DNA of 64,000 nucleotides from Ichthyosporea sp. XGB-2017a (taxonomy: Eukaryota > Opisthokonta > Ichthyosporea): NCBI GenBank assembly GCA_002811675.1, contig PDIM01000006.1, positions 1 through 64,000 on the forward strand. Direction: 5' to 3'. This document shows, piece after piece, positions 32,991 to 42,046 of this stretch. The notes under the pieces are model-generated. The model made no database searches. It had not been told where the DNA came from and was given only the letters and a program-made list of their open reading frames with translations. Within the stretch, counting starts at the first letter, position 1. Every line of letters begins with the position of its first letter. Made by a program: the position numbers and the translations under genes.

Positions 32991-35900
32991 TTACTTGGAT
33001 TTTTTCCAGCATTCTTCCCCATTTTCTTCCGCTATACATTGGTCGTAGAACAACCCACCGATTGAATTGTCTCCATAGCACTGCAGAACGATATTTTGCT
33101 GTTTGAAGTAAGCTTGTTCTACGTGAAATGCATTTTCAAAGCACTTATTAATTTCTTCATCGGTGGCAAAGTCATCGAGTGAACTGCAGCCAAAATACAA
33201 ATCAAATGTCCCGCTTGTGTGTGTGTTGACAATAGAGTTGCTATAGCTTTCAGTATCAAGAAGATAGGTACACAAGGCGGGGATAGCGCTCATATCACAA
33301 GTGTCAGTGGTATCGAGAGTTCCATCAAGAGTGACATTCTTTGGGTTGGGAACAGTGGCTCCTTCAGAAGTTCCTTTTCCTTTGGCATTAATAACAATTC
33401 CCATGTCCTTTCCTGCTCTTGGCAAAGTCAAGTTAGAGTATGTGCTGGTGGATGGGCATGGAATTCCCAGGGGCTTAACTCCCATCTTGAACCCAATTGA
33501 TTTGTCCCCAAACACCTCAAAAAGCAGGTTCTTCTGACGGACGGGGATAGCAAGAGGATTTTGCACAAGTTCAGTAGGAGGGCCTGTCAATTGGTTTCCA
33601 GTGGGAAAAGCACCTTGAAGGATAAGGTTGCTGACTTCTTGCCCTTGAATAACAACTGGGATGCTTACTGTATTATACATATACTTAGCACCAGTGCTGC
33701 TTGAGACCGGTCCGGAAAATGTCATAGTGTAGCTATTGCCCATCATGTTCTCGGAAAGGAAGTCTCGAATTACACTGTTGGCCTCAGCAGAGCTTTGTAT
33801 TATCTTTGTAGCAACATCAGTCATTGAATTAAATCCTTTCAAGATTTGGAAATCGTCCATAGTAACCTCACCAACTTTGAAACCTTCCGTGTACAGCTCA
33901 AAATACATTGTTCCCATTTCGGTAAGACTAATGTTACTGGGGTTGGTCAAAGTTTGGGAGCATGTAAGAGAAAGAACTTCTTTTTCACCACCGAGAATAA
34001 CTTCATCAAACGCGGTAGCATCAGAAATATAACCACCTTGGAAGTCAATAGGTTTGTTCATGTTCACTTCGTACGTCATTGCAGCTCCACATGCACATGT
34101 TGTGACATTTACCTTGCCTCCAGTTGTCCAATGGGCCCAGTTTCCTTTCATCAAGTTGGCAATTTGAGGCTGCATGACACTATCGACGATGTTGCTCATG
34201 GGCGTTTCAAGCTGAGACAACGTAATAAGATCCTGTGCTCCTACTTGAAAAGAAGGCATGCGCATATTGGCCATAAAGTTTCCATTAGGATCAAACACAC
34301 CAAATGAACTGGGTGCTACAGTAGATTTGCGGACTCCACTGTTGGTTACATAAATGGTGGAGTTGACAGAAATATCGCTGGGTGCAGGGTTGTACATAGT
34401 AATATCACCATAGGTCAAAACACTGGCATCAAAGATATCTTGGGCAGTTTCAATGCCAGCTCCAGAGAGGACATTAAAGTAGGCTCCGGAACCACAGTCA
34501 CTATTAGTTTGGGGTTTCATTGTTACATCGAGAGAAACGGTGTTGTAAAGAAACTCACTGCCGCTTGTCATGCTAACAGGACCATTTACTTTTACATGGA
34601 TAGTTTCCTCGTTGATAAATGAAGTCAAAAAGCCGGATACAGCGTCTGAATTGTCATTAGTCAACTTAATCTCGGATAAAATGTTCTTGTAGCTATTGGC
34701 GCCAGGAAACACCGAAAAGTTTGTCATCAAGACGGTACCAAGATACTCGCCATCAGCATTAAGCATACTGTAAGTCATATTGCCCATGTCAGCAAGGGTA
34801 ATATTCCCGGTATTTTCCAGAGTTTGATCTAAATAGCTGCTCAAAGTTGTTGCATCACCACCTGCGACAGTGACATTATCAGCCACAGCGTTGGTAAGGG
34901 CAGATCCATTCATAGCAATAGGCTTGTCCATGTTCACAGAATATACCATAGATGCTCCGCCAACGCAGCTTTTGACTTGTATAGAACCAGTAGTATTCCA
35001 GAAAATATTGGTGCCACTCATGAGCAACGCAGACTGCTCCTGGAACAATGTGTTGTTTATGTTCGTAAGAGGAGCATTGGCGACAGTATCGATAGATGTG
35101 ATATTATCACCAACCCAAAGCTCTTGCAAGGTCATGGTGGCCATTTTAGAGTCACCCACCACGATATTGCAAGGGCCCGAAATGGCTGACTTTCGAACAC
35201 CGCTGTTAGCAACAGTCACACCTGCTTGAGACTCAATAGACACATTTGTGGGCGCAAACATCTTCATAGTGTTGTATGTAATTGTGCTGGCATCAAAAAT
35301 GCTTTGTGCAACACCCTGGCCGACAGAACCAAGAACATTGGTAAATGTAGCTCCACAAGCAGAATTTGTATCCTTGGACACTGTCGCATCCTGAAAAACG
35401 GTGTTAAGCAAATAGTTGGCACCGCTCGAAACTTCAATAGGTCCTTTAATCTGAACAGGAATGTCTTCTTCATTAATGAATTTTGTAAGAAAATCAGTCA
35501 CTGCATCATCATTGGAACCGTCAACGGTAACGTATGACATCACTTCAGAAATAACATTCTGCCCGTCATGGAGGCTAAAGTTGCGGATAAATGCTGAACC
35601 AATAGCCACATTTTCATAAATGACTGCAAACGTGAAATCTCCGGAATCTGAAATAGAGACAGAGCCATTGCTAGTCATGGTCTGCTTTACAGTGCTTGAC
35701 AAAGTTGTTTCATTCCCGCCGACAACAGTAAAGTCAGAAATGACAATATCGGTAAGGGTATCTCCATTGATTGTGATAACCTTGTCCATGTTTAGATCAC
35801 TGTAGCTGATTGGGATTCCCAAGACATAAACAGTTATGTCAACTTTTCCATCCATATTCCAGTTGACTTGTTGACCACTCATAAGCATGGCAGACTGCTC

Positions 35901-36443
35901 ATTCATAATAGTATCATTGAGAACAGTAATGACGGAGTTAAGCGTAATGTTCATGCTATTGCCTTCTCCAACAGTGAATTCGGGGTTGGCAATTGTTCCA
36001 AATACAGTGCCATTGACAGACAAATCGCAAGTAGACGCTTTCACCTTGGTTTTAATATTTCCGCTGTTTAAAACCGTGAGGGCTGAGGTGGATTGCAAAT
36101 TGGTTGGCTGCAAATCGTACATTGCTACCTCATTGTAAATGATTTCACTGCCATCGAGCTGACTCTGAGCATAGTCCTTTCCGACTGTAAAGATTAATGT
36201 TGGGATTAGAATAACTAGAAGGGCTACGATCGCAGCAAGGGATATCAAAACCCAAAAGCATCTGTTACTAAGGCGCCCCCCACATCTTCTTTTTGCCTGT
36301 TTCTTATCGTCAGCTTCATCCTCGTCATCAGAATCGTCATCATCCATTTTGGCGGGAATCGCTTTTTCGATATCTTCATCGTGGCCTTTAACTTCAGCGC
36401 TTTCAGCTGGGGCCCCAACTACGGTTTCATCGGCTGGATTCAT
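32991..36443 (-). CDS. Type II membrane protein with three DUF3712-like repeats
   Basis: Single exon, 1150 residues. An acidic cytosolic tail (1-60, Asp/Glu-rich, then KKQAKRR) precedes one membrane helix (about 63-87, WVLISLAAIVALLVILIPTL). The large ectodomain has three repeats of roughly 285 residues starting near 98, 380 and 668. Each begins with YxxxxMYxxxPxxxxxxS then VxNSGxxK, and each ends in an NxxxF/Y-x-V-L-S-x-G and A-x-x-I-F-D-A-S linker. The VLNSG...NGTxFGTI...VGxGN pattern is that of DUF3712/LEA14-like domains known from fungal and other eukaryotic vacuolar or surface proteins. The last 200 residues form a different, Cys-containing domain. Many N-x-S/T sites suggest glycosylation. 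A lipid-transfer or surface role is possible but unproven. Confidence 0.75.
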   Translation of the reverse strand: MNPADETVVGAPAESAEVKGHDEDIEKAIPAKMDDDDSDDEDEADDKKQAKRRCGGRLSNRCFWVLISLAAIVALLVILIPTLIFTVGKDYAQSQLDGSEIIYNEVAMYDLQPTNLQSTSALTVLNSGNIKTKVKASTCDLSVNGTVFGTIANPEFTVGEGNSMNITLNSVITVLNDTIMNEQSAMLMSGQQVNWNMDGKVDITVYVLGIPISYSDLNMDKVITINGDTLTDIVISDFTVVGGNETTLSSTVKQTMTSNGSVSISDSGDFTFAVIYENVAIGSAFIRNFSLHDGQNVISEVMSYVTVDGSNDDAVTDFLTKFINEEDIPVQIKGPIEVSSGANYLLNTVFQDATVSKDTNSACGATFTNVLGSVGQGVAQSIFDASTITYNTMKMFAPTNVSIESQAGVTVANSGVRKSAISGPCNIVVGDSKMATMTLQELWVGDNITSIDTVANAPLTNINNTLFQEQSALLMSGTNIFWNTTGSIQVKSCVGGASMVYSVNMDKPIAMNGSALTNAVADNVTVAGGDATTLSSYLDQTLENTGNITLADMGNMTYSMLNADGEYLGTVLMTNFSVFPGANSYKNILSEIKLTNDNSDAVSGFLTSFINEETIHVKVNGPVSMTSGSEFLYNTVSLDVTMKPQTNSDCGSGAYFNVLSGAGIETAQDIFDASVLTYGDITMYNPAPSDISVNSTIYVTNSGVRKSTVAPSSFGVFDPNGNFMANMRMPSFQVGAQDLITLSQLETPMSNIVDSVMQPQIANLMKGNWAHWTTGGKVNVTTCACGAAMTYEVNMNKPIDFQGGYISDATAFDEVILGGEKEVLSLTCSQTLTNPSNISLTEMGTMYFELYTEGFKVGEVTMDDFQILKGFNSMTDVATKIIQSSAEANSVIRDFLSENMMGNSYTMTFSGPVSSSTGAKYMYNTVSIPVVIQGQEVSNLILQGAFPTGNQLTGPPTELVQNPLAIPVRQKNLLFEVFGDKSIGFKMGVKPLGIPCPSTSTYSNLTLPRAGKDMGIVINAKGKGTSEGATVPNPKNVTLDGTLDTTDTCDMSAIPALCTYLLDTESYSNSIVNTHTSGTFDLYFGCSSLDDFATDEEINKCFENAFHVEQAYFKQQNIVLQCYGDNSIGGLFYDQCIAEENGEECWKKSK

Positions 36444-36839
36444 ATTTTCTTTTAAAAATTAAATCTCTCTTTTTGCTTCAGTTGGATTAAATATAGCCAA
36501 GTAGTTTTAATCAAGATTATCCTTGGAAACAAGTCTAGATCTTCAGTCTGGAAAAAGAAAAAATAAAAGGTTAAAACAAAATATATCCAGAGGAATTCCC
36601 AGTTAGCTTTTATACAATATTGTGTTTCTCAAACATAATGCAAGATACCTGCAAGTAAGCAACACTACCAAACTCATAAAGAAATGGAACAAATAGTCTA
36701 TTCTAAATTACGTCTGTCGGGGCTTTTCTATTTAATTAAGTAATTTCACAAACTATCATGAATGAAGCAAAGGTACCTTTCTTGCCCCTGCTCGGAGACG
36801 CATTAGTTTAGCGGTGGGAAGAAAAAAGGGTCAGTCATC

Positions 36840-37069
36840 ACACAAGTCCCGTAAAGCGGAGGCTGTGATTGGTGTAAATGTACTCAAAGGGAGGTTTGAA
36901 TCAAGGAACGGACCAATCACAGTGTGTGCAAGCCTGGTATTGGCTATTTGTACTTTTGAGGTCTCCCTTGGCTGGTCCTGCCAAATCAAATATTTATATA
37001 AATATAAAATCCGTTGTTGAATTTTATCTTTATTTATTTTGTGAGAGATAACGTTTACGTGTACGCAAG
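36840..37069 (+). promoter_or_regulatory. CCAAT/TATA promoter-like segment
   Basis: CCAAT boxes occur in both orientations: CTGTGATTGGT (about 36863-36873) and its exact reverse complement ACCAATCACAG (about 36912-36922), plus TATTGGC near 36939. These are followed by a TATA-like TATTTATATAAATATAAA around 36988-37010 and, about 70 nt on, an ATG at 37070 that opens ATGACCACGAGGAAGGCAGG. That frame gives only 13 codons (MTTRKAGGYNLND) unless a donor (GTGGGT) inside it is used. The spacing is typical of a strongly expressed, possibly cell-cycle-controlled, gene. Confidence 0.5.
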
Positions 37070-38030
37070 ATGACCACGAGGAAGGCAGGTGGGTATAATT
37101 TAAATGATTAATAATTACAAATATTATAAGTACGTCGACGTCTGTCAGATATATTTGAATAAAGAAAAATATTTGTGTCCCACCCTGGCTAGGCCAGCTG
37201 GGAAATGAAATATCAAATATTGCAAGCTATCCCACACTTTAATTGATATACCCAATCTCTAAATATATACTGTAGTTCTGATTCGTGAAGCAAAGTGCAA
37301 ACCATCATGAAGAACTTAACAGTCTGTCACAGATTGCCGTCCGTTAAAAATTAAAATTGGTTGATTGGTACTCCCTGGTGTGTCTGGGAATAACTCATTC
37401 ACATCAACTTGGAGACAATATCACCAGCTACATAGCTTTGAATTGTATTTCAAAAAGTACTGAGCGCGGCACGCGAATATGAATTTGCAAGTCACTGCAT
37501 TGTGCGGAGATAAGCTTTACTATATCCATGTAATGCACTGTCAGCACGGCCTAATTTGGGTTTTGCCTCGTGCCTGTTTCTGCCAATTATCCACCGTCTG
37601 TCGGCGCAAGATTACCTGATGTAGAAAAGTGTTTTTCCACTGGGAACAAAAAGGGAGAAATAAGCAACCACAGTCCACATTGGTAGACCAGGACTTGATA
37701 ACTACATATCATTGATGGACCGAACGAGTAAAGGATTCTAGAATTTGAAGAATATTCCTATGTAATAATATTCTTTTAATTCCATAATTCACTGAAGGGA
37801 GGATGAAGCATTTGAACATTTGCTGAAAACCATCTCCGTCTTTTTCAAGGCCCCTGGGCCCCGCTGGGGAAATTGTTATGTTTCCGTAGGGCTCATTTTA
37901 TATTCAGTTATACTCATGAATGTTATAAGTTGAAATATGTTGTATGAGACTTTGCCTTTTCTATTTTCTTATCCTTTAGCCACAAACTATCTGCAATGCA
38001 TCCACTTGTGGCCTTGTCAGGGGCAAGCTG

Positions 38031-38106
38031 CAAGTGGGAACCATCTACTGGCACCATTTTGGACAAGACCACAAGTGGCAACCATCTTATACCGGCACCA
38101 TTTTGG
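38031..38106. repeat. Imperfect tandem repeat, two units
   Basis: Unit 1 (38031-38062) and unit 2 (38072-38106) share CAAGTGG, AACCATCT and GGCACCATTTTGG in order. The spacer between them also repeats ACAAG. No coding context. Confidence 0.7.
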
Positions 38107-39801
38107 TATTTCTTCAGATGAATTTTTAAGAAATTAAAATTTTAAGGTCTTCCTTCGTGTGCTATTATTGATGATGGCTTTTGCGAGGTTGTTTAGCAAT
38201 TTTCGGTTGGGCAATTGCTAGGTGTTTGTTATCTTGATTCTGAGTTCCTCGATTCTCATAAAAATGGGAGTTATAATAAAGACTTTTGTTAAATGTTAAC
38301 ACAGTTGTACGAGTCACAGATAGTGCGACTGCGACCTCCTGTCTGCTGCGGTCTACGAATAAAATATGAATTAGGACTCGAATTATTTTACTTTAGTGAA
38401 TTATGAATTATGAACTACAAAATAAATAGTATTTCTGTGCCAGAACTGTCAAAAAACAAAAAATGCGCAGTTTGCCAGCTCGGATCACTTGGCTCGGACT
38501 CTTTTCCTCAACCAGCGAGTACTGCTGATCATCAGAGCTCATGAGTCATGACGGCAAGTAGTTCTAGTGTCCCGTGTCCCTTGATGACGGCCCAAGGAGA
38601 ACTGTGACGGCCCTCCGCCCACGTGTTGTCGATCAGTTCCCTAGCTAGTGTCCCTTGTCAGTTCCAGACAGCAGTAGTCAACCGTAGTCCGTATGTCTTG
38701 ACGTCTTGGTGATTGTCACAGGTCTGATGACTAGCGGTAATTTCCATCGCAGCAGCAGGCAGCAGCACAGAGCAGGGGCCAGCCGGACGCGCGCCAGGAG
38801 GCGAGGGCCCATTATTACTGTAGCTAGTAGTCACTACAAGTTTAAGCTTTGGGCCCCGCCCCCGGAACTTTCTGCACTGTCCGCAAAAATATTTTCGAAA
38901 AGCGGCCGAATCCTCGGGCCGAATGTGGAATGCCCCTGCAGCAGGCTAGGCGGGAAGAATTTTTTAAAAATAATCTGGGATGGGGTTAGGGGATGAAGAT
39001 TCGGTCCGTCGAAACTCGAAACACATCACACATGATCGATGAGATGCTGTAGTAATTGATCCCTCGAGTTGATCTCGAGGGTAATTCTACATATAGCTAG
39101 AGTTAAGATGTTTTGACTATAATTTCAATAAAATTAGGCCTATATTAACCATACTACATACTTATTATGTAGTTATAACTCCTGGCTAACGGCATAAAGC
39201 CTTGCCAGGATTACCATAATCACAACAAAATTCCAGCTATCTATAGCGGGAGGGGTCTAGGGAGTAGGGGGCAAATGGCAATGGTAAATGAAGTTCATCA
39301 TGGTACTCGTATTATCAAACACCGAGTAAATTATAGGGACACTGTAATAATCTGATTATGTAGTACATAATTATAATTTATAAGCTCTCGCTCTAGGTAC
39401 TGTAGGCCACTGGGAGTAGGTGATCAAATTCTTTATTTTCCACTATTTTCCAGCTACTTACTGACTACTGTACGACGTACGTTGGCATTTTTTTGATGTT
39501 TTTGGCCTCTTCCTTTTTCTATCTCTCTCCATCCGCCGCGAGCCTTGCAGCTCTTATCTCTCACTGTTTCATGTTGGACACTTTGACTTTGTAAGATTTG
39601 AATTAGCAGTCAAAGTGGAGGAGCAGATTTTGTTTGTTTGCTGGGGTTTTTTGTATTTTGTTTTTCAACTATAGATTCTTATGTTCTGGCTTTAGTATTT
39701 TTTGGGTTGTTTTTACTAAGCCGTAAATGGTGTGTGCTCCTCCATAAGCTTTTATTGTGTTTTATAGGATTCAAAAGACTCGTTTGTAAAATTTTTTCAA
39801 T

Positions 39802-41376
39802 ATGATGGGATCTAAAGTCGACTTCAGGTCGAAAAGAAAACATCCGTTGAGAGCTGATCATGAGCTAAGTCGATACCGGGATACTAATCCTACACAATCA
39901 TGGTCAAACTCTTCGATGAGTTCTAATCAGCTGCTAAATGCTTCTCGGATGACACAACCCAGACTTAGCCCTTCCCAGACGCGGCTAAGCCCATCTCAGT
40001 CGAGAATGAGCCCCTCTGGCTCAAGGCGACTAAGTCCGGGTTTTTCCGGACAGGTTAATGTAGGCGTTGATTATATGAAACTTAATTCCGAATACGGTGT
40101 TTTTCCTCGAAGGAATGAGCAAAGAATGCGTTCTCCGGTGACTAGGCAAGTGGATTACTACTCACAATCTTCGATTCCTGGGTCTTCTAGAGCATCTCTA
40201 AGCCCTAATTTTTCTATGAAGAATTCGTTTTCATCAATGAACGAATACACTCCTTACACGGACGTTGATTCCGGTGAATATACTACATTGAGCAGTAATA
40301 GTACATTTCGTGAGTCTTCTAGGATAATGAAATCACGTTCAAATATTCTCGATGAAAGTGTATTCAACAAGCCATCCTTTTATAGCTCGAAAACATACCA
40401 AAGAAATGCTTTTGTTGGTGGTAAGAAAAAAGTGAGTAGCAGGAGCAGTTCTAATGGCAGAAAATTTAATCGCCGTGGAGTTGTTATGTGTGATGCTTCT
40501 TGCCAAACCACTGCCGATGCTAGTACACAGACAAAGTTAGACACCTCTGTTAAAAAAAGTCCTGAATTTGTTGCCGAAGCTAAAAATGAAAAAAATGAAG
40601 AACCTGCAAGGTACTCAACTCCTCCTTCAACCCCAATGTGCTTTTCATCAGCGTTGGAGAAGCCTGAAGATAATAAGGGCTCCTGGGGTGGTACCTCTAA
40701 TAGTTGCCCTACTGGCTCTTATATGGACCAAATTCCTTTAACAAGACAGTTAAGTGAAAGAGATGGTGCCCCTGACTTGAACGGCTACGAAGATCGGCTT
40801 GCTAAACCTTCGGGATTCAATGTCAAAAACCACATGCTTATTGAAAGCCTTGATGAGATAGACGATGAATTAGAGAGTATTGACAAAAACTGTTCCATGT
40901 GCGTACCCACGTCTGAAGACAGTTTCGATCGGGTTGCTGCTCCCGACGCCCTGATGATGAACCGAGGAGAACGATACAGTCAAAATAGTGTCAGCTTCCA
41001 TGGCTTTGTGAGGCCTAACGCCTCTATGTCTTTAGGTTCCGATTTACACAATCGTTCAATCTCTCCTTCACGAAATAGATCCTTTTGTTTTAAGATAAAT
41101 CCACCCAAGACTGCTGAAAAGCTTAAAGTGACAAGACCTGATTCTGCCAGCTCTAATCATCGCTCAATTCTTAATGAGCTTAATCTTAGTCGCTCTTCCG
41201 AAGACAGCTCGTTTATTGCCAGTCAGTTCGGGGGGCTGCACGTTTCTGACAGCTATTATCAGGGAAATTATTCTTTTGAAGACCCGGGATATTCAGTTAA
41301 CAGCCCAGATCCTAACAAGTCCATAATATTATCTGCAAACAATAATTCTGCTTTTTTCGTTCCCTCTCTTCGTTAA
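39802..41376 (+). CDS. Serine-rich disordered protein of unknown function
   Basis: Single exon, 524 residues, almost entirely low-complexity (Ser, Asn, Arg, Tyr). Near residue 55 a short repeat runs as LSPSQTRLSPSQSRMSPSGS, followed by LSP again, so serine-proline sites abound; such sites are phosphorylated by proline-directed kinases. Around residue 232 DASCQTTADASTQTKLDTS holds two xQT motifs of the TQT type that bind dynein light chain LC8. No folded domain is visible. The reading frame is long, starts at an ATG shortly after an A/T-rich leader and its codon use is like that of its neighbours, so it is likely a real gene. A cytoskeletal or ciliary adaptor role would fit the LC8-like motif, but that is only a suggestion. 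Confidence 0.7.
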   Translation: MMGSKVDFRSKRKHPLRADHELSRYRDTNPTQSWSNSSMSSNQLLNASRMTQPRLSPSQTRLSPSQSRMSPSGSRRLSPGFSGQVNVGVDYMKLNSEYGVFPRRNEQRMRSPVTRQVDYYSQSSIPGSSRASLSPNFSMKNSFSSMNEYTPYTDVDSGEYTTLSSNSTFRESSRIMKSRSNILDESVFNKPSFYSSKTYQRNAFVGGKKKVSSRSSSNGRKFNRRGVVMCDASCQTTADASTQTKLDTSVKKSPEFVAEAKNEKNEEPARYSTPPSTPMCFSSALEKPEDNKGSWGGTSNSCPTGSYMDQIPLTRQLSERDGAPDLNGYEDRLAKPSGFNVKNHMLIESLDEIDDELESIDKNCSMCVPTSEDSFDRVAAPDALMMNRGERYSQNSVSFHGFVRPNASMSLGSDLHNRSISPSRNRSFCFKINPPKTAEKLKVTRPDSASSNHRSILNELNLSRSSEDSSFIASQFGGLHVSDSYYQGNYSFEDPGYSVNSPDPNKSIILSANNNSAFFVPSLR

Positions 41377-42046
41377 ATCGCATGTTGAACTAAGAAACTT
41401 GTACTATACCATACCATCTTGCATTTCTGCGGGTTGTTAATAACACCCAAATTACATAATATACCACACTTTGCCTTTTGACGGCCTATGTGTTTATATA
41501 TTATATTTTAAAGCTTGTATCATGACTTTTTGCCATCCTTTTGTCTTTAACTTCCTATAATAAATATAAAAGACGTTTATTATGTAGTTGAAATACGAAC
41601 ATTTTCGGTATATTATTGTTGTGGCAAAAAAAAAAAAAGAATAAAATTGCACACAATTAGGCGCGAAATATTTACAAATTCCCTCGAGGGAGAATGGAGA
41701 GCTGTTATAATTCAATTATCACATGGTGCATCTGTGCTTTGTAGATTGTATGGGATTTCTAGTACATTTTATTTTACCGTAAAAACGTGTGCTATTTTAT
41801 TTATTTCAAAGCCTTTCGCTTTTGACTTTTATCGGACTTCTTTTTTTTTTTTGTTCGTTTTAGTGTAGATTTGAGTTCTGTTGAATAGTGGAAGTGGGAA
41901 CCTAGCTGGTTTGAAGTGAGATCTGTTTGAAGGAAACTTGTACTTGGGGACAAGAAAGAGTGAGAGAGGACCAAAAAAAGCAGCTACATTTGTGTTTTCA
42001 ATTTAGCCTACCGCGTAGATTTTGTTATACTTTTTATGTTTTGAAT
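41377..42046. promoter_or_regulatory. Upstream region of RRP1
   Basis: About 670 AT-rich bp with several termination-like A and T tracts after the preceding gene, and the perfect 12-bp palindrome TCCCTCGAGGGA at 41680-41691 preceded by GCGCGAAATATTTACAAAT. No other gene. Confidence 0.4.
41676..41693. repeat. Palindrome TCCCTCGAGGGA with ACAAAT flank
   Basis: Perfect 12-bp palindrome ahead of RRP1. Its flank ACAAATTCCCTCGAGGGAG matches the reverse complement of the 31688 element in all but a few positions, and both are preceded by a GCGAAA word. Confidence 0.5.

Larger units (their letters stand above)
36444..39801. other. 3.4-kb region without a recognisable gene
   Basis: No ORF above about 96 codons and nothing protein-like was found. 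Features inside are a promoter-like segment (36840-37080), an imperfect tandem repeat (38031-38106), a GC-richer island with a perfect palindromic bZIP site ATGAGTCAT (38541-38549), and an inverted repeat CCCTCGAG-TTGAT-CTCGAGGG (39061-39081). The last few hundred bases should be the promoter of the gene at 39802. A non-coding RNA gene or the remains of a gene could lie here. Confidence 0.45.

Noticed and set aside
37070-37111. Histone gene start at the CCAAT/TATA promoter
   Set aside because: CCAAT plus TATA and a basic start (MTTRKAG) recall histones, but no histone fold is encoded in any frame over the following kilobases.
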